Below, in pieces: positions 24,609-37,200 of a DNA stretch of 64,000 nt (the first letter of the stretch is position 1; the number at the start of each line of letters is the position of its first letter). The stretch comes from Paraspadella gotoi (taxonomy: Eukaryota > Chaetognatha), in contig CM119271.1 of the NCBI GenBank assembly GCA_051294375.1, forward strand, positions 5,693,991 to 5,757,990, given 5' to 3'. The notes under the pieces are model-generated. The model made no database searches and was not told the DNA's origin. It saw only the letters and a list, made by a program, of their open reading frames with translations. A program made the position numbers and the translations under genes.

Positions 24609-27600
24609 CTGTTGGAGGCGAAAAAGAAAAAAAAGAGGCAGAAAAAGATAAAGGAAAAAAGAGGAAGAAAAAGAAAGAATCGGTGGGAAAAAAAAAGAGT
24701 AAACCGAAAAAAGAGGAAAAGAGAATCAAAGAATAAGAAAATAGATGTAAACGAATGACATAAAAATAGCGAATGGAAATTTGTCCATGAGGAAAAAAAA
24801 GAGAAAGAAGGAAACACTATCAAAAAAAGGGATTGTTACGAAAATAGTGCTTTTCGACTAGCGTGTCTAAACGAAACTAAATTCCACTATTGGTAGCTTT
24901 TTTTAACATTTGCTTGGCATTAACTTAACCATAAGCCTAGTACTTTTTTTTCTCTCCGGCTTACCAAAGTTTTTAAACTTGTTGAGTAATTTTTTTTGCC
25001 ACATATAACCCCCCGCAAAAAAAACCAATTGTGTCCTTTTATTTATTTGTTAAAAGTAATTTCTATTTTTACTAGTATTTTGTTTTCGCACTTGTTTTCC
25101 ATTTTGTCATCGGCTTTTGTTTACATTGTCCTTATCTATGGGATGCAATTCATTCCTTGCAACGCTTTTGCGGTTGTCTAATGTTTTCGTCGTCATGGTT
25201 GCAAAGTCAGCAGACAAACAAATTACATTTTTTGCTATAGATTCTAACGATAGGCTAATGCGCTTACACCAAACAAACTAAGTTTTATGTACGCTAATAT
25301 CTACGTGCAAATATCCGGTTTAATTTCTTTTTAACAAATTTGACCGTTCAATTGCAGTTAAGAATCTACGAAAAATTATGAATTTTATAAAACTAAATAA
25401 TAAAAAGTAACCCCTAATGTCGCTTGTGGACAAAGTCATATTCAATTTTAAGAAGAATCAGAGCACAGAACAACTTACCGGTCAACATCGAGCAGATATC
25501 TTGAGACGGCCATTGCGCATGCGTGACCCGCGCCGAGACTCTTCGTCCGGATATCCAGGGCGCGTTGGAGCAAAGCACGGGCCTCCCCCATGCGCTCTTC
25601 AGGGGTCCCCGACTCTGTCACGTGCTGGGGTAGAATGAAAAATGGGATAGGGGTGTCAATATAGGTGGTTCGCTAATTGCGGGAAGGGGGGAAAAGAAAT
25701 TAATCTTTGCAATGAAGACTGCTAAAGTTGTTCGGGAGATCGTTCTTTAATTTAAAAACAAAATGTTTTAAAGTCCCTGAACAAGTCAACATGTCTTTAG
25801 CGACAGTCAAAATGAAAGCCACAAAAAAAAATAACAACATTTGAAAAGTTTAGGTTACACAAATAATTCTAAAACCGATGTTTAATTTTTAAGTATAATG
25901 AACAATTGGACATTGAACATACCTGAACCAATTGTTCCAAACCGGGAATAGAAATGGAAAGAGGTTTCGGTGGGATTTTTCCGTTCATCTGGATTAGCAA
26001 TTTGCCTGTCAAAGAATATCAAGCTTGTATTGTACAATTATATTCAGGGTTGGTAAAAAACTGGGTTTTTATAAAAAATTTTAAAAAAATAAAAAAAAAA
26101 CCCAGCCCCACTGTTTTGTGTTTTTTTTAAATATTAAAATATTAGTTTTTTTTGGGTGGGTTTTTTAATGCCAACCCTAATTGTAATTATAAAGAATTAG
26201 GTTAAAATCGCAATTAATAGTTTTAAATATTTGATAATAATATTAATGAAATGACTCACCGAGTTCGAAGCATGTTTCGGCGAGGTGGAGATGATCGTGT
26301 CCCAAACATCTTTCGCGAACGTCGATGCATTTCCGGAAGAAAGCCTCGGCGCAGTGCTGGTCTTGCTTGGGGTTCGCTGGGAAAAGATTAGATTCGATTA
26401 AACGAGAATACTCAAAAACGCAGGCTTCTTGTGAACAAATATTAAACTTGAAGACTATGGCCTAGTTGGACACCCGGCAACTCTTTTCAATTTTAACTTT
26501 TTCAAACACTAGCAAAGGATCGACAAAAAAAAACAATTTTCTTATATTTTAGCTTTAAAGGAGTCAAGCTAACCCTCTACTGTAGGCTTGCTACCTTTAT
26601 CAGCAAGGAGTCTGGCTAAGTCGTGCTGGACATCAATGACGAGCGGGTGCGACCGTCCAAACCATTGCATTCGTCTGTCGATTGATTCGGTGAAATGATC
26701 CTCCGACTCGGAAAACCGCTTCTGACGCCACCTGCGAAAAACGGAAAAAATTTAAGTTGAGAATAATAAATAAACAATTGTAAAACCATAACAAACGGGA
26801 AAGACCGACTGACCGACAGACGAATAGTGTTTATAGAGTTGCAACTAAAAACGCTACAGTCTGTCTCTCCGCCCTCGTCATGCCTCACCTTAACAGCGCC
26901 ATGTTGTGATGCACCCCCGCCATGCCAGTCTGATTCCCAGCTCTCACCATATCTCACCTTAACAGCCCCATGTTGTGATGCACCCCCGCCATGCCAGTCT
27001 GATTCCGCATGCTATCGCCCATATCTCACCTTAACAGCGCCATGTTGTGATGCACCCCCGCCATGCCAGTCTGATTCCCAGCTCTCACCATATCTCACCT
27101 TAACAGCCCATGTTGTGATGCACCCCCGCCCATGCCAGTCTGATTCCCAGCTCTTCGTCCATATCTCACCTTAACAGCGCCATGTTGGCAAGCCACACCC
27201 CACCATGCCGGTCTGGCTCTCAACCCTCGTCATGCCTCACTTAACAGCGCCATGTTTGATGCACCCCCCCGCATGCCGGTCTGTCTCTCAACCTCGTCAT
27301 GCCTCACCTTAACAGCACCATGTTGTGATGCACCCCCGCCATGCCAGTCTGGCTCTCCGCCCTCGTCATGCCTCACTTTAACAGCGCCATGTTGTGATGC
27401 ACCTCGGCATGCCAGTCTGCTCTCCGCCTCGTCAAGCCTCACCTTAACAGCGCCATGTGTGATGCACCCCCGTCATGCAGTCTGGCTCTCCGCCCTCGTC
27501 ATGCCTCACCTTAACAGCGCCATGTTGTGATGCACCCCCGCCATGCCAGTCTGATTCCCAGCTCAGCCATATCTCACCTTAACAGCGCCATGTTGTGATG

Positions 27601-30600
27601 CACCCCCGCCATGCCGGTCTGGCTCTCAACCCTCGTCATGCCTCACCTTAACAGTGCCATGTTGTGATACACCCCCGCCATGCCGGTCTGGCTCTCAACC
27701 CTCGTCATGCCTCACCTTAACAGGCCATGTTGTGATGCACCCCGCCATGCCGGTCTGTCCTCTCAACCCTCGTCATGCCTCACCTTAACAGCACCAGGTT
27801 GTGATGCACCCCGCCATGCCGGTCTGGCTCTCCGCCCTCGTCATGCCTCACCTTAACAGCGCCATGTTGTGATGCACCCCCGCCATGCCGGTCTGGCTCT
27901 CCGCCCTCGTCATGCCTCACCTTAAACAGCGCCATGTTGTGATGCACCCCCGTCATGCCAGTCTGGCTCTCCGCCCTCGTCATGCCTCACCTTAACAGCG
28001 CCATGTTGTGATGCACCCCTGCCATGCCGGTCTGGCTCTCAACCCTCGTCATGCCTCACCTAAACAGCCCATCGTTGTATGCACCCCCGCCATGCCGGTC
28101 TGGCTCTCCGCCCTCGTCATGCATCGCATCGCCTCCTCCAATTTCTTCTCGACTTCCCGGAGTTCGTCGAGGGCGGCGCGACCTTCGTCCGCGCGGAGGC
28201 GAGAGTCTTGAAGCTGGGGTGGGGGATGGAGTGAGGTGAGGAGTGAAGGTGGAGAAGGATGGAGTAAAGAGAAAGTTCTTTTATGTTCTCGTGTTAATAG
28301 TTTTTGTCGGAAAGAAAGTTTATAAATATACCATTTTCATTCATCTCTGAGTCTAAGCTTTTTTTTCTTTTTTTTATTCATCTCTCCACTTTTCTTCTTT
28401 TTTTCCTTTTATCTCTTAAATTTTCTCCTGTGGTGGTATATTCGCACCGCCTCACGTCCACCATTGTTCAGCCAAGTCCATTAGCTCAGAGGGGGAACAC
28501 ACCATCCCAGGCGTAATGTTCCATCCACAGTCCTGACTACTTCCCTCTGCGTTGGCAAAGCGAGACCGTCCTAGGGTTTCAGCGCCAGTGACTGGATGCA
28601 TCAATGAGGGTCGGAAGCCCCTAAAGCAAACAGTTAGATGCCCCATCCCAATGGGCATCACAGGCAACCCGGCGGTTGCCATACTCCTCAATTTCAATTC
28701 ATCCTTTTTTGTCATTTTTCATTTTCCCCATTTACTATCCTCCAAATTCTTTTGATCACACGTCATCTCGGCTCCTCTTTGCTCCTCTCTTCTGCTCCAA
28801 CTCCCCCCTCACCTTAATCTTTCCAATGTGATCGAGCAACCTTCCGCGATATTCATCGATGACCTTGGAGTCGAAAGCCTCGTCGCCCGCGGAGGCGATG
28901 CTCTCCACCGTCCGCAGGGCCTCGTTGTACCAGTGCTCCGCCGCTGTCGTCTTGAACATGTAGGCGTACAGGTCGGCCATGCTCTCCTAGATGGGAGGAA
29001 AAAGGAGGGAATGACAAAAAATTGCAACGACCCTAATTGACAATTGAAAGTTGTAGTGGACTCACAGTCTCACGAAATGAGAAAATATGATTCTACAATC
29101 CACATTGTGGTCTAAGCTTTTATCCAAATCTAGTATAAAAATATATAAAATATATAAAAGTATATAAATAATATCATTATCTTGTAAGAGTGATGGAGGC
29201 CTTAAACCACAAAAAGCCTGTCCAAAAGTCAGGGGCAAGATAGCTTGTTTATTGTATGAATGGATAATTTTTATATCGGTTGTACCAATTTCATAATAAT
29301 TTTTACCAAAAATTAATTAGAATACTAACCTGAATCTGACAGTTGATTGTCTTCTCGTCCTGCGAGAGAGGGGAGCAGGTCTTCATGTGTTGATAGGCCT
29401 GAGTGAGGAGAGACTCTGCATCGCCGAAGAGGCCGAGCTGGGACAGGAGCTGACCCGCCAGGCACCCGAGCAGCGCCACCTGGGTCTGCGGGATCAGCGT
29501 CAGCGCCGTAAGGACGATGTCGATGTCGGTGGAGGATTCCTGGAGAAAGGGGAGAGGGTTGGAGAGATGACGGGGATGTCGGGATGTCGGATCAGAGGAC
29601 AAGTGAGGAATATTTAATAGATCGACCTAAAATCTACAAACTCGTTAGATCTGTGCAAACAAGTCCCTTTAGGTTTTTCTTAGTCTTTAAAACATTTGAA
29701 AACCTTGATAACTCAATTGACCGGAATAAAAAAAATACCATCAATTAAGCAATCAAATCAATCAATCAAAGAAGACGACTCTTCCCTCCGACCTGTTTCG
29801 GCAGATGCTTCATGGACGGGAAATGATCGAAATCTTCGACGTCACCGGCGAACGACGGCGCCGCAACGCTCACTTCGACCGGGAAACCCGGCGCCGACGA
29901 CGCCGACACCACGCCCCCGACGGACGCTCCCGATGAGGAAGAGCCGGAGAAGGTGGAACCGGCGCCAGAGTCCGAGGAAGACGCGTCGAAAGCTTTGAGG
30001 GTCGAGCCGTAGACGGAGGCGGACGAGGACGGCGCCAACCGGTTCGTCGATGGCAACGGCGTCGACCGGAGAGAGCCGACGGGGGCGTCCGGGTTGAACT
30101 CGTCGTCCTCCGTGGCTTCGCTGCGTTGAAGACTCGCTGGAAAATGGGAAGGGGCATTTTATGTGAGGAACCAAGATATCCACAAAGTAAAAGTCAGTGA
30201 CGGGTATTCAGGAAAAAAAAAAAGGTAAATAAAAGTCGCAATGACCATTAGATTGATCATTTGTTTTGTTTTTTTTTGTTTTGTTTTTTTTTTAAGTTTT
30301 TTTTTTGCCCCCCATAAAGCCTAAAGCATATTGCAAAAACCGTTTCTTTACCCGTTCAATATGTACCTCGCTACTACATTCAAGAGCTTTTTTTTTAACT
30401 GATGGACAAAAATACCGAGACAGTCTACCAAAAATTATAATAAGTCGCTTACCCTTCCGTAAAGGCGAGCTCTGTTGATCGGCCTCGTCCTCGGATCCGC
30501 CAGGGGTCGAGGGTCCGGGTGAACTTTTCTCCGATTCGCTCAAGAACTGAGTCACCGTCTCCATCATCGAGCGGTAGTAGTGGCCGGGGTTTTTGCCCAC

Positions 30601-33600
30601 GTTCGGGTCGGAGAGGACCTGGAAGAAGTCGGACAGAGATCGGTCGTCGGGGTTTGGTTTCTCTATCCGGCTCGCTCAATTCTCACTCTTAATTAGTAAA
30701 TTGTTAATTTAGTTTTCGTGGATTAAAGCAGGTAATAAGTTTCGAAAAATTGAAACTAAAAGCCGTTAATTAATATATTGTGGCAGTGCGACTTAAAAAC
30801 TGCCTCACAGCTGTCTGTCCTCAGCCTCGTCTCAATGGCTGAGTGATCAAGATCATCTCGTTTCAACCGCGCGTCCCGGGTACAATCCTAGGAAATCCCG
30901 GTTCTCATGCCAGTAACAGGAGATGGTCACTGACGGTACGCAGCCCCTACGCCAGTTGGTGAGATACACTACGCCGCGGGTATCACAGGCAATCCTCCCG
31001 TTGCCATGTAATATCAACGTAGGAAATGGATAGATGGATCTGATTTTCTCGTTTTGTTTTATTGCCTTTTCTTCTCTAATGACGATTCAGAGAACCGACG
31101 GGAGAAAGATGAGAAAAGAAACGAGGCAGTCCTCAACTCAAGTTTATGAATTATTTTGTTTGTACATCAAATTATCGTTTAAGCATCGCAATCTCCCTCA
31201 AATGTTATTATCTATTCGTTTAATGGTGTTAATAAAACTCATAATTTCTCCGAAATAAACCACGCCAACATCTTTTGTTTATGCAAAGCTAATTATAAAT
31301 TTACAAATATATTGATACCTTCCAGTATCTCAACATGTCGAGACGGCGCGACTGTGACTCGTCGTGCCAAAACTCGAGGAACACGTTGGGATCCGCCAAA
31401 ACCTGAGCGAAAAAGAAACGATTAAAAACGATAGGTTTATATAGTTATTAGTTAAATCGAGAAACTTTTAATAATGTAGCCAACCAATGACGACGAACCT
31501 GAGCCAAAGCGCCGTGATCTCCGACCATCTCAAGTTGCCATGGCAACTCCTCCGACCTCCGCGCGCTGTGGGGTTGATTCATGAAGTAGTTGGCCAGGTA
31601 GCAGTGGAACCTAACGATAGTGGAGCCATGCCAGTAAAAGATATCCAGTATCTACTCCTATTCAATATTATAATTTTCTATAATTAAACACTTAATTGGA
31701 AAAAAGAACAAAGAGAACACGATAAAGATATCACTGGAAAAGTGACAAGACTTGCATATCGATTATACTACTAGATGTAAATTAGATTTAAGTATTTCGC
31801 AGGAACTCACTTTTCCTTGATTTCCATGTGCGTCGCCCGTCGAGCGTAGCTTTTCATAGGAACTCGGTTCGGTTGAGAAAAAAATCCCAACAAAATGTAG
31901 TCGATGGCCTCTTGTAAATGTTGGTGATGGAAAGTGAGAAGGCCTGAAATATCGGAGTGGGAATGAGGCGAGAGCGAAGAGGGTGAATCAATGCAAGGTA
32001 TCCTTAAATGAATGATATGTAAAATAATAATACTAAACTTCTAAGATTTGAGATCAGATTCGGGAAATTTTAAGATTCGCTATAATTCGCTTTGATGCAA
32101 GAAAGGTTCACACGCTGGGAAATTCATTTTTAAAAAGTTTTTTTTATCTTTGTAATCACTCATAATTGTGACGTCAACTTTTTCCTGATATCGCGTCTTC
32201 CCAAACCTCAGCCTCAAACTTACCCTGCGGTTTTTCGAAGAGCGCCTCACCCGCGGCGGATCGGAATATCGCCCAGTCCAGCTCCGTCACCTTCGACTGA
32301 CCATCATAGCTGGGTAAGGCCGAGGAGAAAAAAAATAGGAAATATTTTCATACAATTGAAACATTCTTTGAAATATTATACAACTTCATTGATAGGGAAG
32401 CCAGGTACTCTGGGAGTGAATAAATGAGACTGTGAGAGAGTCTTGATTGAAAGCTTGCAGGGACCTGGTAAGTCATTATCTTGTAAGAGTGATGGAGGTC
32501 TTAAACCACCAAAGCCTGTCCAAAGTCAGGGGCAAGATAGCTTATTTATTAAATGAATTGATAATTTTTATTTTGGTAGTACCAATTTCATAAAAGAGAA
32601 TGTAATAAAAACGAGACAGGAGATATAAGGATAAGGTCAATTGAATTGAGCCTCGCTCACCCTAATCTCTCGAGGCATCCCAAGATTTCTTCCTTGGAGA
32701 GTCCCGAGCGAGATACGGCGATGAGGCGAAGCGCGTCGGCCACCCAGCCCGTTGTGGACTCTGCGAAAAAGGTTCGCGCTTATTTTAATAATTTATAATT
32801 TATTTAATTTAATTAATTTAATAATTAATAATTGTGCCTTCCAAAGAAAAAAACCTAAAAACGAGCACTACAGCTCGTAGAAACGTACCAACAATATTCA
32901 ATTAAAATAAAATTGTTTTCACCGTCTCACCAGTTCCGGGTGACCGCGAAGAGCTGTGTCGAAAGCTCGATCCTGATTGGCCGAAACCTCCTCCAATCAG
33001 CTTCTTGTCTCTGTCCCATCCGTAGTCGCGCGTCCAACGGCGTATAATCTCTATCCAGAGTTCGGTGATTGACGGAACGTCGACGTAGCTGGTTTGGGTG
33101 AAAAATGGTTCAATTGGTTTATTGTTTTTTTATGTTTTGCTATGGAAAAACAAATCAATCCCAAGAGAAATCCATCTCTCAATAACCGCTTAATAAAATG
33201 TCAATTTCATTTTGAGAAGAAGAATTTAAACGCTTAGCCTGTTTTTTTCAAATCAATTAATCAATGACTCAATCTAACGATTCGATCAATCAATTCATCT
33301 CACCGGTTCAACTGTTCGTCAAGACGATCAAAGACACCGCAGACTCTGAGTTCGTTGGCCACAACCGAGAGAAACAGAGGGTAATTGGCCAGTTTGCAAT
33401 TGACGAGGCGAGAGATTTGACTCTGCGGGAGGAAGTTAAGCGATAAGGGGTAAGTTTTCAGTTTTCAGCGAGAGATTTGACTGATGTGGGATTATCGGTG
33501 AGTTTATGGCGCCGGATGTTTGGCTTTGCTGAAGTAAGGCCAAGTGGGCCGAGTTTTTAAATCGGTAAAGTAAGAGGCATATACTAGAAATTTAAAATTG

Positions 33601-34247
33601 ATAGAGTAGACATGAATATAAATAAAAGATTAGTAAGATTAAAAGGTATTTTAACCCACTTTTTTGTCGAATAGAAACATAAGTAAGCGCAAAAGATTTA
33701 TAAGTTTCAGAATAATGATTAAATTAAATCATTTGCCCTCGACCTCGCGACTATTTTTTTCCTACGGGTTAGCACGAGTCAAGTGGACACAAAAAAAAAA
33801 AATTATCAAGATCTCAAAAAATATTGGAGGAATCAACTCCGGTTAAAACCGGTGTTAAAACCGGTTTTAATTCCGGCATTTTAAATTCCGGCAAAAACCC
33901 CCGAGCGGAACCAAAAAGAGCGGGAACTAACGTCGTTGAGACATTTGCAGTGAACTTTGAGATGCTTGGTGATTAGCTGCTTCCTGTCTTCCTCGTTGGC
34001 CAATGACGGAACTCGAAGGATTTCAACGTCGCTTCTCTTGGAGAGACTCTTGTAGGTCGAGTCTGATTCCACGGTGGTAAGGATCAGTTTGCACGTCGAC
34101 GAAATCTCGCGCGGAAGCCAGGTAAGGTCGCCGATCTAAGGAGTGGGAGGTTGAAGGAGAAAATGAAGGGAAGGAGATGGCGGTGAGATGAAATTTGAAT
34201 GACTTGTTGTCATGGATTCTCTTTCGGTCTTTAATACCTTGTCGCTT

Positions 34248-34288
<41 letters not shown>

Positions 34289-37200
34289 CCAACCTGATCG
34301 TCGGTGGCGCCTCTGATGGAATGAGTGAATTCGTTGATTCCCGCCACCATGAGAACGCAGCGTTGTTGAGAAGTGGTCGCGTTTAGCGTCTCGTACAAGT
34401 TGAAAAAATCTGAAATTCGGATATGGTATATATATATTTTCATGCACCGTGGGAACTAATCTACTCTAATATCGTCAAATAATGACAAATACTTTAAAAT
34501 ATTGATTAATTTTGAACATATACGATCAAATACCGTAAAAACTGCCAAATATTGTTAAATTCAGTTAAAAAATATCTTCAAAAATTGTTAAATATTGTTA
34601 AATATTGTTAAATATTGTTAAATATCATTACCCGAGAGATCAATTCCGTCTCCATCATTCAAAGCGTTTTGCGTCGGGTTCTGTGCGTCCGCGCGGAGAT
34701 CCATGATGGCGCTGAAGGGAGCGAGTGGATTATGTTAATTAGAAACTATTATAATTAAACATAATCCGCGAATAAAAAACTAAAGATTAAATAGGGGCGA
34801 CCAACTCTGAAAGGTCCAAACGATGAAATATACCTTAAAATTCTTAACAATTAGAGTATTGACCAATCAATCAACCAATCAATCAATCAATAATTCGCTC
34901 ACCGTCTCATAAAAGCGCTGATGTCGGCACTGAGGGCCGAAGCTCCTACGTAGTGAGAGAAAAACTTAATTCCTTTCTTGTTGGCCTCAGTTTGAAAGTC
35001 TTTGGCCCAATTGGCCACGATGGAAGTCTTTCCAGAGCCTCTGTTTTGGGGGAAAGACGTGTTTTGGGGGAAAGACGTGTTTAGGTTTAATGGGTATTAG
35101 AGAAAAAATCAAAAGATGAAAACAGTTTTTTATTCATATTATTCATATTATATTAAAAGTTATAGACAAAAATATTTAGATTGAACAACAGATTTTATGT
35201 CTAAAACTATGATTTGTATAATGTATATGTATAATGTATGTAATGTATATGTATGTAAAATGTGTGCAAATTTTCATACAATGTACAATGTATATAGTCT
35301 ATACAATATACAATATATATATAAATAAATCTTGGAAACAATCACCTCTCTCCCACAAGAAGCAGAATTCTCTTTGGCGACGACTGCGACGACGTTTCCG
35401 CCTTGTTGTTGTTATTGTTGTTGTTGCCGCTAATGTTGTTGTTGTAGCCGTGATTCCCTCCCGGGTCGAGAAGCGGGGGTCCTTTGCCCTGCGGCTCCAA
35501 AACCGGATCTAAGATGGCGTGACTTCCGGTTGCGCTGAGTCGATGACGAATCGCGGGGTGACCGATATCCAAACAACCCTGAAAAAAAAAATGAATTGAA
35601 TTTTATAAATCTACTAGTTAAACTTAAGTAGTCGATAAGTCAAAATAATACTATGAGAACCGGTTCAGAAAATTAAAAACGAAAAGTACACGACTTTTAT
35701 TTGGCAAAGAATCTGTTATTTTAAAAGTGAAAGAAGAAATTAAAGAAATTGTGAAAAAAATATAGGGGTTCAATTCTGGCATAAAATGTAATGTGTTATA
35801 TCATAATATGTTTGTTTTTTCTCACTTGTAAAAATGCCAAAAAAAAAAAAAGAGAAAATTGTGAATTTTTTTCATCGGTCAGGATTTTCAAAAACCGAAA
35901 CAACATCAATCAACAACAACATCCCCATCATTCGCCCATCGAACCTCAGCGAACGAGGTCATCCGCTCGTGAAGCTTCTTAATCTCAGCGGTGGCGACGA
36001 AGACTCTCCGCTTGCTCTCCGCGTAGGCCTCTTGAATCGCCCACTCGACGTAGTGATCCCCGTTTTGATCCACCTAAAGTCCGAAAGAAAGAAAAAAAAA
36101 CGCTTGACCTCAATTAACTCGGTCGTCTTTTCCAAAACCGCCCCCCCCCCCATTTTCAGCCTAAATTCAAAAGTTAAGTTTATTTTTAGGTTTAAAAATT
36201 AATTTGGTTTTGAGATTAGAATATATGGATTTGGTTAAAGTTTTGGTTAGGGATTAGGGTTGAGAGATAAGGTTTAAGATCAAGGATTATGATTACATTT
36301 AGGGATTAAGGTTAAGTATTAGATTAAATATTTAAAAAAAAGATATTTAGGTTAACTATCAGGATGGGGAACAAAAAATGGGGCACTTTGGAGAAATTGT
36401 GAAAATTATACATTGTATATTGTATTATTGTATATTGTATATATATACAATGTGATGTTATTAGTGGAGATTGAAAATGGAAATACTAAACCTGATCGAT
36501 GAGAGGCGGATACATTTTGTCGACGACTCGATTCCAGTCGCTTAGGATGCATCGGCCCAACTCTTCTTTGGTTCTGTTTTGTTTAAAAAACAGGATTCAA
36601 TGAAACATATATAACAAACAAACATATATATGACACATATATACGGCGAGGAAGAGAGAGGGGGATTCATGCCATGATTCAAGTAGATTGTTTTTGACTA
36701 ACGCCATTATATTATCTTTTTTCCCTAGGAAACTGTACTGTACAGTATACAGTACAGTACAGTAAAGTACTGTACAGTACCCAGTATCAAGTCAAATGCC
36801 TTTCTGAAAATTTGTAGACACATTAGATCGATGACCATTTTTTAACTTTGCTGAAAAAACTGCTCTCCCCTCTCAGTAAAATTTCACTTAACAAAATAAT
36901 TGTAAAAGTAAACGTCTCCAACAATTTCCAACACCTTTAATAAATCATCTTCGAACTTACCGAAAGAACTGCACCGGGTAAGGTCCGTTCTTGATCTTCT
37001 TCTTGAGCTTAAGCAACTGCTCTTGAGCGTAACGAGTTTCTCCAGTCTCTTCGACTTGACGTTTCATGATAGCTTCACTGGTCGCGTCCCACTCGGTCTA
37101 AAAAAAGTGATTTAAGGATAAATCGTATTAAAAGATATTGGCGGAACATGTGTGAAAAAATCATTATTTCTTTAATAAACCAGCGATCTTTTACTAGATA

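Noticed and set aside
23582-24823. 413-residue minus-strand open frame taken as a stand-alone gene ending at 23582
   Set aside because: Its coding part begins at an AACAG acceptor at 24609, and its end lies just past an AA|GTAAGT donor. The next exon at 22885 continues in phase. It is exon 29 of the STAND gene plus intron read-through at both ends.
26827-27530. Open frames through the 69-bp array encoding repeats such as [17 protein letters not shown]
   Set aside because: The frames are produced by unit length divisible by three on the strand opposite to the gene. They shift wherever units have indels and have no start or splice context.
26830-28130. CRISPR array
   Set aside because: Units are contiguous without unique spacers, the context is eukaryotic, and the unit is derived from a coding exon.
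30620-30680. Extension of exon 20 upstream to include [16 protein letters not shown]
   Set aside because: Open in frame for about 16 codons, but it has no good acceptor further up. CTTCTTCCAG at 30619 is a strong acceptor and fits the phase of the previous exon.
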